DNA of 64,000 nucleotides from Choanephora cucurbitarum (taxonomy: Eukaryota; Mucoromycota; Mucoromycetes; Mucorales; Choanephoraceae): contig JAIWNI010000113.1 of NCBI GenBank assembly GCA_025331435.1, forward strand, positions 1 to 64,000. Direction: 5' to 3'. Below, one piece after another: positions 13,041 to 25,100 of this stretch (position 1 is the stretch's first letter; every line of letters starts with the position of its first letter). The notes under the pieces were generated by a model, which was not told the origin of the DNA, did not search any database, and was given only the letters and a program-made list of their open reading frames with translations. The translations under genes were made by a program, and so were the position numbers.

Positions 13041-16000
13041 TGATTTTACTAGACAAGAATCTTATAATTCAAAGCTATATCTTGATTGTTAAGTGCTCTT
13101 CTACTTTTGATTTGTTGTTGTCTTTCTTCAGCAGAAATAAAGATAATTGACCTCAGAATTAATTCAATTTGATCATCATCTTGCTTAGGCTTTTATATCT
13201 TCGAGATCTCTCATGCCGTTTTTCAATACCTCTTCTTTAAAAAATAACATTGGCACAACAGGCCGAATGATACCTTGCACTTTTATTTTTGATAAGCTCA
13301 TGTAGTAGACAACCCTAATTAAAATTGAAAGGAAACTGATTCATATTTCTTCATTGATCTATTTCATAATAAGATAATTAGGTTGCTATGATATAAAATG
13401 CCGAAGGTATAAGAAAAAAATTTCAAAAGCCAAAGCCGTCTTACATAGACAAAGCGATGTGGAGAAGAAAATAAAAATGACATTCTATTTGTCTTCTGCC
13501 TTTCTCTTTCATTAATGGATTTGAATAAGTATTGTTTGTCTTGGAAAGAAAAAATGAAACGAAAGAGAACTATTGTTGCATGAAATAACACCAAGCATAA
13601 CTTGATGCAGCTTGATTGTTTTGTTCACTTCGTTAGCATCGTATTGCTAATTATCAGTGTTGTATGAGTGGGTGTTTTATCAAAATTAATAAAAAAACCA
13701 GCAAAGTACAGCTAGTACTCGACTAAGTATACTACATCAAAAATAAGATTTTCCAGGTTGCCTTATTTTGACTAAACAAAATACGCAATGAGTGTCTTGC
13801 TTCACATTTTCCAAATTGCTCAAGAGAAAACGCGTTCAAACATAAAACCATAACGGATACTGTAGTGGAATATAACAAAGACAGAGCAGCTATAGTGAGC
13901 TCTGAAAAGCTCAAAGAAAAAGAGATGAGCTCAAGTTCATGTGTTATGCAACCGGCTTTCAAAGGAGCTCATCACTGTTCCCAAAAAAGAAAGAAATTAG
14001 AATCGAGATTGGCAAAAGGAAGAAGGTGTCACATTCTGCTACGAACACAGCAACAAAGTGATATAGAGAGAAGTTAATGGTGGTATCGATGATAACAGAA
14101 ATAAAGTCTGAAAGAAAGCGAAAGCGAGAGAGAATGAGTGTCTGCTCGTTTGACAAAGCATGACACCATTTTTCACTTTCTTTTCTTGCTTTGATTGATC
14201 ACTAGTAAGATCTCTTAGAGGAACTAGCCCATTCCTTCGACTGTATCATCGATACAATCAGCAACAAAGAAAGATATAGAAGATAGGAAATAACTAGATG
14301 AAAGCGACTGTTCCTTATAGAAGATTTTTTGGTAGAAAGGTGCTTGAAAACTCAAGAACATAGTATCAAAGTACTTGAAGCTACTACATATGGCATTCCA
14401 AACAGCGAGTGTGCTCTTTATTGTTCTTCTTTTTTTTTTCTATCAAAAGGACGATTTCTGACCAGACTTTATAGAGTAACAAAATCAAATTGATGGCCCC
14501 ATTTTTTGATGCAAAAAATATTATACAGGTTGTATAAAACTTTCAAAGTTACAACTTTGACTCTGGCTTCTATCTTTTCTTTTTGCAAGTAACATTGTGT
14601 ATAAAGACTTGGGACAAATATGTTAAACTATATAATGGCCACCGAATAAAAAGCTCTACAGAACAAGGCAAGACAGAAACTGAAACGATTGAAATGTGAG
14701 ATCTTAGTGCTCTCTGTCTCAAATCTTATGCGACAATATCATTGTGATAGCCTTCTTTTTTGCTCATGTGCTGGTCAACAGATACTACTCTCGCTAAAAA
14801 CTTTTGAGGAGCTTTTATCAACATCAGATTGCTATACAAGAAGGGTAGAGCTCTATAAGTAATGAGCTGTAGTTATTTTTCTCGAAATTCAGATGCTCTT
14901 TGTGCGTCTCTCTCTGTTTTTCACAGCTGTATCAAGTAGCATGTCAACTTGTTAAGCGACACTCATTAAAATATCTTACATTGGAGTTATTGTTTGACAA
15001 TAGGAAAATAAAAAAAGGAGTTGGTAAACAATAGGACTATCTAAAGTGAGAAGAATAGACAGTTGAAAATTGTTTTTTTTATTCCATAATATAGAGAGAT
15101 AGTAGCCTGTTTGAAAACTTAAGAAAGTCGTATTTTCTTTTATCTAGAAACCTTCCCTCCTAAAAAATAAAGATTTTCTTAAGCTCTGGCGCGTAACTAA
15201 AACAACTCAAATTTAATGCCAAGAGAAGAAGAAAATGAGGATAGCGCAAGCCTATAAAAACCAGTGATGTCTTTGCTGAGTTAGTCCTTAAGTGACTCGT
15301 AAACTCCTTAAGCATTAGACAGCCAGTTGCTTATTGATTTTCAAGGTAGATGATGTGCGCAATCTTTTCATTTGAAGACTATCATACTTGAGATGAAAAT
15401 GAGTATATAGTGCAACTTAGAAGAGAAAAAGAGCTTCTAGTGAAGCAGAACATGAACGTAACTAGTTCGTGTAAAAAAAGAAAAAACAGGTGTTGCTCTA
15501 TTTAGGTAGAATAATTACATAACACACAGAAGAAGCGAAATAAGATAGAGCTCTAATCGATATCAATTCTGGGTTTGATAGACAAAAGACAAAATAAAGC
15601 TTGACTTGCTCTATTCTCTAAACATACACACAACAAGGCGTTTTACGAGTCATTGCTTTCTCTATCTACAGATTTCATTTTATTTGTTTTTGGTATACAG
15701 CAAGTTCTAGAGATCAGATCTGTAATAGAGTTAAGGTTTTCAGCGTCGGGCATATAATAGCACAATTGAAGAGTATCAAATCATAGAAAAAACCAAAAGG
15801 TGTAACAAAACAAGGATAGAAAAAAAAGCTACCTGAGGTTGCGTAATCATCAAGATTGAGCAAGCAGGAAGGAACAGTTTATGTATTGTCTACATCTTTT
15901 TTCAGATATAAAAGCGAACCTTGGCGGTGGAGGGGGGCAATTTGTATTTTCTTTTTGACGTTTACCAAAATTATCCAAAAATAGTTGAAAAGTTAAAAAT

Positions 16001-16151
16001 CGTCCAAAATAAGTAAATATGCTATGTCCAATCAGGATAAAATTCTATTTTTATTGTCATTAATTCTATTTAGGCTTGTCTTCTTTCTCTTCCCTTTCTT
16101 CTTTCCTCTCTCCTGTTCCTTGATATTTGTAACACAGGCAAAAGAAGAAAA

Positions 16152-17296
16152 ATGATGTCTGCATCCACTTCTTGGTTCCCGAGAAACATACAGCGTACAG
16201 TTATTGTTGCTATTGTTTTATTATTATGCCCCTTGTTACTATGGCACAGCCTGAACAATGAAGCTGATCTACTTTCGGCATTAAAGGACAGATGCTCTGT
16301 ATCAAAATCGCCTTCGGAACGAACACACAGCTACTTAAATCTGAACAACTTGAACTCGACCACCCATGGCAGAGAATCAGGCGAGCATATTCTCGTGTTG
16401 ACTGTGCTTGATCATAGTGAGGATTATTTGGATAGATATTTCAATTTACTAGATGCAACTGTCTATCCAAACAAGCTAATTTCAGTTGGGTTGCTGCTAT
16501 CTGATTCATCTGAAGAATCAATGAAGAGAGTGTCTGAAAGGGTCCAGACTCTGCAAGCCCGATGGAAACACAAATTTTTTGAAATTGATGTATTCCAAAA
16601 AGACTTCCAGCTTAATACAAAAATAGATGACATATCACTTGGACTTGAATCACAAAGAGCGACAATAGCAAAATCAAAAAATTTTCTCTTGACAGCAGCC
16701 TTGAGAGAATACCATAGCTGGGTTGTCTGGATCGACGTCAAGTTGCATTCATACCCGGCCACCATTTTCTCTGACTTGATGCTGGCTGATGCAGATGTTG
16801 TTGTACCCAATTGTTTGCAATTCCGAGAAGATGGCGAATTTTGGGCCTATGATCGTAACAACTGGCAAGAAAGCGATTTGTCTTTAAAGAAACAAAAAGA
16901 CTTGGATGCAAGTCAAATTATGATGGAAGGTAGTAAAAAAAAACGGCCATGCACCTTGGGTATTTACCCTTTTTCTTTTTTTAAAGATTATAACGAGTTC
17001 GCTGTTGGTCGTCATTTGGTAGGATCTTTACTAAAGTAAGAGCCATTGAAGATCTAACATATACAATCACAAAGCTTGTAGATATGCCTACAAAAAAGGG
17101 AATGGAATATAGAGTTCCTCTAGATGGTGTTGGCACAACGTTTACTATGGTAAAGGCAACAGTTCACAGAGAAGGAGCCATTTTTCCACCATTCGTCTAC
17201 CAACATCATTTGGACAACGAAGGTTTTGCTAAAATGGCTAAATCAATGGGATTCAGCGTTTATGGTATTCCTGGATATATCATCTACCATTACTAA
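16152..17296 (+). CDS. GT62 (Anp1/Van1/Mnn9-type) mannosyltransferase-like type II membrane protein
   Basis: Two exons, 16152-17018 and 17075-17296 (intron gtagga...cacaaag, phase 0), give 362 residues. A single hydrophobic segment at about residues 15-31 after a short basic N-terminus is a Golgi-type signal anchor. The lumenal part follows the Mnn9/Van1/Anp1 family, which builds the alpha-1,6-mannan backbone. It has ILVLTVLDHSE near 80, a Tyr-Pro-Asn-Lys segment, KSKNFLLTAAL near 174-184, VVVPN, VPLDGVG, HREGAIFPPF and EGFAKMAKSMGFSVYG. The conserved acidic motif of the family appears here as I-D195-V-K197, so the second Asp is Lys. The enzyme may be inactive or an accessory subunit. A different donor at 17036 exists but puts a stop directly in frame, so the 17019 donor was chosen. 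Confidence 0.82.
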
Positions 17297-19941
17297 TGTA
17301 GTGTTCCTCTTGTTACTACTGCCTCAGCCAAAACTGCTTATACTAGGTTGCTGTTGATATTGAATGATATGAAGTTCAATTTAGGTATGCTTAAAATTCC
17401 GCTCAGGTTTTTATTTATTTTTTTGAGACAACTTTGGTTTATCTAAACTGCCAAGTTTTTCAAAATAAATTGTTCGCATTGTATAAATATTTCTTACCAA
17501 AAAAAGCAAAGCTATCGCAAAAGTTTTCTGTTCGAGCTTCTAAAGATTACATTGAATGGGTGTTGAATTCAAGTTCGTACATGTTCAACAGGAGCATCTC
17601 TAGCCGTTCTCGAAAAAAGTATATCTGTATCGTTCAACTTCTCTCTTCTAAATCGATCCTTGAGCATCCCCGAGGTAAGTAGAAAGCTGGACAAAGTAAT
17701 AAGCTGAGATGGGTTGATTCTGCTGCAAAAAAAAATTATACGACGTTAGTATATGAACTACCCCCCCCCCCCGTGTACTGCTTGTTGGAAATACTAAATA
17801 TCATAATTTTTATTAGCAAAAAAAAAGGGCTTGATTCTGAATCTCGAAAATGGTATGAAGAATGAAGATATATATCTACAGAAAGTCACTAAATCTCAAA
17901 GTCATGTTTATCGTAAATCAGTTGTTCATCTTGAACGATGATATAGTAGAATTTTGATGGTTAAAGCGAGAGTTTTCTCTACTGACAGAGTCAGATTCGG
18001 TCGAATTATTTTCAAAGTTGGTGACAGATCAAATGCTCCAAGACTAGTGAAATCAACAGGAGATATTGACATGACCTCTTCTCTAAAGAACGCAAAAGAT
18101 ACAGTAGCTGATTTGCTTAAGAGTGTTCATATTCTTAAGAAATGCACTCTTATATTGAGTATATTCTTAAATTGAGTGACTATTGTATAGATAAACTGTA
18201 CATTGATATGGTGAAATTAAAAAGGATATCCAAAATAATAGAATGCTTTGTGTGAGGTGCTCTAGTAAAAGTGTTTCTTACTTTACACTGAATTGCTCCA
18301 AAAAACTTGTTCATTATGATGGTGTAATTATAAGGAAAGCTGATGCAGTTGTAGAAATCTCAACTACGTCGAAAAGATTAATCAGTCGTGTGTATGAAAC
18401 ACCAAATATACTTGCATGAAAGAAGGTTTTGATTAATTATGCCCTTATCTTAAATGAAACAATAATTTTCGAAATCCTTTCCCTCATCATCAGCATTGGT
18501 TATGCACTTATTATTGCTCCAATACCTTCTTGGACAGTATGAAAACCATCTACGATTCTTATAAAAAGAGCATTACTAAATCTAATCCAGACAGAAACAT
18601 GTGGTAAATTAAGACTGGAAACACAGTAAATCAGAATAAAGGGAAAAAAGGGTCATACAAGTGTTTCTGGTTTCATGGATTTTGTATCACGGAAGATCGC
18701 TTTCTCTCACCTGAAACTTAATAATTCTATTATGATTTATATGCTTTTGTTTTATATTTTATTCAAACAATTGAGCAAAAGAGATACCTGCATATCTATT
18801 GTTAGTCCAAGTCATTTGTAGCTGTAGAAATGAAGTTGTCGAAGAGCAGCTACATCGGCTTTAATCATTTTTCTAGAAAAATAATTTTCTAAAAGTAAAT
18901 AAATAAACCACAATGATACAAAGGACTTTGGTCACAGAGTTTCTGAGAATATCATCACGGAACTACGATAAAGTAACTGAAGGCTGTTTAGAGCATGAAA
19001 AAGTGAAATTATAATTACCTCTTAAAAACTAAATCATGCTTTTGTTTAACTGTGTGCGTCAGTAATTTCAAGTAGTTGAGTTAGAAAGTCAATGGTGTAA
19101 CCATGACTTTATCTAACCTCCTTTTTCTTTGTCTCAAATCAGGAAAAAAAGGGTTTACTATTATTCTACTACAAGGAAATTGGACGCATTATAGGAAATG
19201 ATATAGGCAATTCTCTTTCTGCTTCTTTCTGAATTCTATATTTTTCCATTTATTTGGATAGAGCTTTCAACAATGCCATGAAAGCTGATCTGATTGCTAT
19301 TGTCTTTTTAATGTGGTTTATTGAATTCAGGATAGCAATAACGCTTCAAGCCAAAAGCAATAAGTAGTTACAAAATTAATGAAAGGGATGCTGTCAACTT
19401 GTTATGATTAGTAGGCTAGTTCATTAATTAAATGCAAGATAGAGCTGATGACAAACAGAACCCAACTCACTTTTTTGCTCAAACTGTTATGTTAGAGATC
19501 TTGTACAGAGTATGCAGTTGGCACATCTATAAGCACACTGCTGAATTTTCTTTTCTTTTAGCATTAAGGAAACGAGTTTAGCTACCTCGGATTGATGGTC
19601 AAACCTTCTGAGATATAATTTTTTTCTGGCTAATTGAAAGCAGTAAGTGTTCATTGGATCTAATTGACACATTACACGCACTTCTTTTTTTGGTAACGTT
19701 AGTGTTTTTTCTCTTGGCAATATTTCATCAGAAAATATAATGAAGGTTGCTACAAGCAACAGGTATAACTAAATTGGTATAATCATAGTTTTATTTTGAT
19801 CTTAAGGTTGAGAATTAACATGGAATTTGATAAGAATAAGCATATGAATCTTGGACGAAAGGAAGGAAGGATGACAAGCATAACCAGTTTACTGATCAAT
19901 AAAGCATACACACGTATATACAAGCACCTAGTAGAGAGTAT
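17297..19941. other. Gene-poor intergenic region with coding remnants
   Basis: About 2.6 kb between the converging GT62 and SWIRM genes. Apart from the remnants at about 17434-18420 listed separately, I see only AT-rich sequence, a C12 run at 17761-17772 and short frames without family resemblance (for example 90 codons on the minus strand at 19487-19759). Confidence 0.5.
17434..18420 (+). pseudogene. Possible degraded coding sequence of unknown family
   Basis: Three protein-like stretches lie in the same direction but are broken by stops and frame changes. They are 17434-17682 (82 codons, basic), 17954-18175 (73 codons, with RVRFGRIIFKVGD) and about 18240-18420 (starting near RMLCVRCSSKSVSYF and ending at a TGA). 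The last has a Cys-x-x-Cys pair. They read more like decayed protein than random AT-rich sequence, so a dead transposon or gene relic is plausible. I do not recognise the family. Confidence 0.3.
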
Positions 19942-21014
19942 CTATTGAGGCCACATAGGGCCAAGCCAGCCTAATTTTCCAAAAGCATTCCATAAAGCAC
20001 TTGTCTTATTAACATCTATGCAGCATACTTTTTGAGCTTCTGATTTTCGAAAAAGTGATTTTGTGTCATAGGCCTCCTTCGCAGCTAAGATAAGTGCCCA
20101 CTTGCATTTCAGGAACTGTTCTGGTGTCAGACGAAGGATGGCAGCCATTGATGCTTCATTACGGTGAAGCTTCTCATAATAAGGCATTTTCTTTATCTTC
20201 AATGGATGTCCTAACAAGTAAGTACAATGTCAGTAGTGTTTTTTTTTCTGGAAATTTTATTATTAAATTGTAATGTAGTTTTAGTACCTTTCCATTGAAC
20301 TCGTACAGTGGGCTTTCTGTTGAGTGGCTCATACGAAGGTATCCATTCTTCTGCTCCTCTGAATACAACGTTGATATCCATCTCAGCATTCAGTCTATCA
20401 TATAGCAAAGCTGCTTCAGTAGATCTTTTGGCAATGAGGTCTTCTTTTTCAAGTGATGTGTTTTTGGTTGAATATTGCTGAATACTATCAACGTACTGAG
20501 GTGTAATTGTCGATTGTGGTCTGGAAGCAACTTTCTTTTTTTCTGGAGAAAATAAAGCAGTTTTTTGCTTGGGCTTTCTTATAGTTGGAGGTGTTACACG
20601 TCTTTTCAAAGGCTCATGCTGTTTGCTGGAAATGTTTTTTCTTACAGGTATCGTGAAGACACCATAAGTTGGTAAGTTTGGAGAAATAGATTGGCGTTTT
20701 TGCTTCTGAATAGTATGAGATGTGATTATTTCAGTAGATGTTTCATTAACTATTGAAGAAATAGCCATAATAGAAGGCTTTTGATCCATATGACTTGAGA
20801 TAGTCGAGGAGTAAGTGGGAGGAGAAGGAAGAGAAGAATAAGGCGAGACCCAGGTAGATCGACAATGCTCTTGCTTTGGCTCGATACGACAGCAACAGTT
20901 CTGGTGCTGATGTGATGAAGGACTGAAAGAGAAGCCGCCTCTCAAATAGTCTTTTAAGGTAGCAGGAGGTGATAATATTTGCTTGTTGATAGAGTTTTGT
21001 TCAAATAAATACAT
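19942..21014 (-). CDS. SWIRM domain protein (fungal Fun19/Laf-like)
   Basis: Two exons, 21014-20288 and 20210-19942 (intron gtacta...cttgttag, phase 1), give 331 residues. The first 240 residues are polar, rich in Ser, Pro, Thr, Lys and Gln, and probably disordered. The last 90 form a SWIRM domain: YEKLHRNEA, then LRLTPEQFLKCK, then FRKSEAQKVCCIDVNKTS and the terminal LGWLG. SWIRM is a DNA/nucleosome-binding helix bundle. The small fungal proteins that end in it (Fun19 in budding yeast, the Clr6-associated factors Laf1/Laf2 in fission yeast) work with histone deacetylase complexes. A similar nuclear role here is inference from the family. The intron sits exactly at the domain boundary. Confidence 0.88.
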
Positions 21015-22126
21015 TGAATTAGATAAAAAGAAGGATAAAACTCTTTGGTTTTAGACAAAATAGAAAGAACCAAAATGAAAGAGAAGCTTTGTGTTCCTTA
21101 CTTTTATAGTATACGGCTAAATAAACATGAGCCAATTGACCAATAGCCAAATCAATTGCTTCTTTGTAGATTTATTTACCAATATTCCTCATCGAATTCA
21201 GTTGATAAAAATAGACTTTCTCAATACACATATGTGTTTCTGATATTATAATACAACCGATAGCCTTTTGATTGCCGTATTGCCAACTTGATTTGGTATT
21301 GATGAATCACTATGTTGTTTTTGTTTTCTATCGCAATAGTTACATAGATCTCAGTACTCTCCTTTTTTGTATCGGGCTTATACAAAAGATTTCGATTCGA
21401 AGCTGTTTTCTAATGCCATAACTCTAGTGGGGCATCTCTCGATTTAGTATGTAGAGAGAGAGGGCGTCAGATGCCAAGTAATACTTTAAGCCTCAGGTTA
21501 GATCTCAGAAAGTCAAATGTATTAAATTTAAGATGTCTGGTGCAACCTCTTTTTATAATCTTTTTTTATAACCTTGCGTCAAACCCCTTTTTGCACTACA
21601 ACGCAATAATACTTTCGAAATTAGAAATTGATAGGCAATATTCATATCCAAAAAAAGAACAATACCTGTACTGATCCAATAAATAGCATATCAGAGTAGA
21701 TTTTCGCTTATTGCAGCTTCAGCAAATCAATTCGATATCACAGCAATATCTTATAACCGAGAAGAACACATTCTCTTTTTATCAAAAGCTTACCGAAAAT
21801 ACTGAGTGTCAACTTATGCTAACTGCCATGAAGCCGTACATGCAGTAATTAATTCGCACTTGGAAATTGTTTACCAGGATTATTTTACAGACCAAGAAAT
21901 AATTCAAGAAATATTCTAAAAAATAGTCGGAAGCTATACCATTGTTCATCTTGTCTTATCTTTCTTGATTTCTGTCACATAAAAACAAAGATACAAACAA
22001 AAGATATATTATTCTGAGTTTGTCTTCTTTTCCTGATTTGAGCTATCAGGGGAATTTTAGCAATCTTTCATCAAATACCAATTTCAAGCAAAGAATAAAC
22101 CTTCATCGATTATAAATAAGTTAAAA
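21015..22126. other. Intergenic region, no gene seen
   Basis: About 1.1 kb separating the 5' end of the SWIRM gene from the 3' end of the Bem2-like gene. AT-rich, with only short frames (67 codons at most). It should include the SWIRM gene promoter, but no specific element can be named. Confidence 0.5.
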
Positions 22127-25100
22127 CTAATGTTTTAATGAAATCTGTTGATCTTCTTCTCTAGCAGAGGACTCAATTTCATCGCGATCAATATCAAACA
22201 GATGGTGATAATTTAGAATTAGATATTTTACGATTGTCTGATGGTGTGCTATGTTAGACATTGTTGTAGCAAAGGCAATTGGGCTTGGTGTTGGTTGCAA
22301 TAAAGTAGGTCCAAACACTATAGCCAGATTAGTTGCATACATATGATTAGTTGCTTCATAATCGGTCACACTGTATCAAAAAGTAAGTAAAACCATTAGC
22401 AGAATTTCAGTATGACTTACATGACAAAATGCTCAACAATTCTCTTCAATAAAGTATAATTGGCTTGGGGTAATTTCTTGATGATTAGTTTAAGTGAATA
22501 AATCCTCTCATCATGATCTTCCAGACCTATTCGAAATGATGAGCAGGTTTTTCCATAACGGTTTTCAAAACCTACCTGCAGCAGCAACAAATTCATCGTA
22601 AAATCGGTATGTTGTTAATGGTTCAGGCAGTTCTCTTAGGAACTGCTTCAAGATGTCTGCCACTACGTTGATATCTGCCCAAATGGGAGCGCTCAGATTA
22701 ACTTTAGTGGCATCCTTGTTGAACGCTGCTTTCAATGCGCTTACAGTAGAACCTGTGCCAGCTATACGGTAAATGCCTATCTCTTCAAGCCCTCGCTTTT
22801 CAATTTCTTGTATGCATTTATCTACTATCAAAGGAATCGAATTGTCTTTCATTAAAGTCTGAAGAGGGACGCCAAATACGGATGTTCTTGAAGGATTACG
22901 GTTTCTTATTTGAGTGTTATCAGACAAGACAAAAGGATTCATACCGGCTGTCTCGGCTGCTAAAACACTTTGCCTTTTAGCCGTCCCTTGTTTGGAAGCA
23001 TTGTTGATGTGCTGCACCCAGCTCTGCATGTCTTCTCTATCTACAGCCTGAAACAAGAACTGGCCACCATCTTCTGTTACAATGCGAAACACAAAATCGC
23101 GCCTAGTGTAAGTGATAGCAACTGAAGTATTAGCGTGGACTAGGCTAACAACAGTAGATGCCTTGGTTGTCAAAGAGTGTGGATTTAAGAGAAATTCGTT
23201 TTTCAAGTCTAGTGAAGGAAATGAGATCATAGAATGAGGACGCAATCCTTTAAAGAACGAATTGATGCGTGGCATCATACTATGGCTCTGCATTTGTTGT
23301 ACTTGGCTCGCTGACATCGCTGCAGAAAATATCATTTTTGTTTTTCGATCTTGTTTATCGGATTGCTTCGCTTGTTCTAGTTGCTTTTTTTGTAGTTTCT
23401 GTTGATAAGACAGCCATTCCTTGTCGATTTTGTCTTTCTCCTTGAAATGTCTCTTGAGTTTATTTAACTGCTCGCTTACCAGCTTGCCAAACACAACAGC
23501 TCGTTGGCTCCCGCGAACTGCTAAGCCGCTAGTTGTTTGCTTTTTGTTCTCTTGTGTAGCTACTTCACGCAGATCTCTCCATGTATCCCTTGAAAGATTG
23601 GGAGAAACTACAAGTGCCAAACGAACACTATCTGTCGCAATTGAACGCTCATACGAGTTCGATTGAAAACTAGTGACGAGTTGTAAAAATTGAGATACAC
23701 ACTGACTCTTGTCAAAGTTGATTAAGCCATCACCTGCTTGATATATTTGAGGTACGTGAAAGCACAACTCTAACATGCGCTCAAAGATCCAGCCTAAACT
23801 AGGTACAAACCGGTCATTTTGTTTTGGAGATATAGTGGATTCCTCCGATCTGAGACTTGGTAGGTTAAGCATACAAGAATTATGAAGTGAAGAAGAAGAC
23901 GCTGTTGTTAGGCACAAAAGACTTTCCAGAGTACTCAGGTTAGCATGGCTACGTTTTGCAGCTACATCAAACCAAACCTTTGAAAACATTCGAACTTCAG
24001 GGCTGACTAAAGCGCTTGCGACTGCATATTCAACAAACCCGGGTGCATGGCCTTCTGAAAACATAGTCAATTTCTCACTCTTAGATTTGCTGAATGAGAT
24101 CATTTGAAGGAACTTTTCTATTCGCATCATACGTGTTTTGGTATTTATCTTAATATTTGCGATGTCGTTTATGACCCAGTTACGGATAACAAAATGGATG
24201 CAATAAAGGTGCTGAATAGTTGTTGGAAACGCAAGAAGTAGATCATCATTTGAAAAAGCGGAAGAAGAAACTATGGAACGCCTAGCGCTTTCAATGGCAG
24301 TAAATATATCGGATATGACCACTTCTTCTGGCAAGATGTGGTACGTAGTTGGGTAGGATAGGGGCGCATCAATCACACTTGCTAGTGCTACTTCCATGCG
24401 TGAAGTTCTAGAGGGCTTTTTTGCAGGCAGCCAAGCATAAGGATCATTTGCCTGTGCATCTATCACGCTAAAGAGCTGCATCCATTCCTCCATTGTAACT
24501 GTATTGAACAGGCAGCGGACGTTTTTATCAATTTGCTCTAGCAACACCTCTGACGAGAATGAGTCTAATAAGCTTTCTGCTCCAGGCAAAAATGAATGCG
24601 CCGAAAGGGAAAACGAGTTTAAGTTGTTATCAGCTATCTGTAATGTTGTGCAGTATCGTTGTTTCCCGCTTGTCAATTGGTGATAAATATTTTGGATCTC
24701 TTCTGATAGCTTGGTATCGGATTCAACGATATCAAACTCATAGATTGGCGACATGATTTTGACAGTAAATTTAGTGTATAGATCACGAAAGCATTGTTCA
24801 GAATTATAAATAAGCTTCAATATCTCTTCAAGTCCAACGATTTCATTTTCTTTACTCTTCGTCCTCAAGGATTGACTCCAATTTGTAAAGAATGCACGAG
24901 CGTCACTTAAGAAAATGTTAAGGTTTTGGATGGTTCGAACTTCATCGGCAAAATCATAAGGACACCTCTCAATCCAGAAAAGCAGTACATTTAAAATGCG
25001 TAATTGGGTACTTGCCAGTGTTTTCCAATCATGCTGGTCACTTGAGAGTTCAGAATTTTCTGATGTCGTGCAGCTTTTTTGTTTCACATAAGACTCTGAT

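Larger units (their letters stand above)
9910..16151. other. 6.2-kb gene desert
   Basis: No open frame here exceeds about 145 codons and none resembles a known family. The longest, on the minus strand at 9797-10231, overlaps the 5' end of the phospholipase D gene in another frame. The sequence is AT-rich, with many scattered GAGCTC/AGCTC words between about 13.9 and 15.6 kb. The only structured parts are the tandem repeats at 12600-13040, listed separately. It may be decayed transposon sequence or a structural region. I could not identify transposase or reverse transcriptase remnants in it. Confidence 0.5.
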
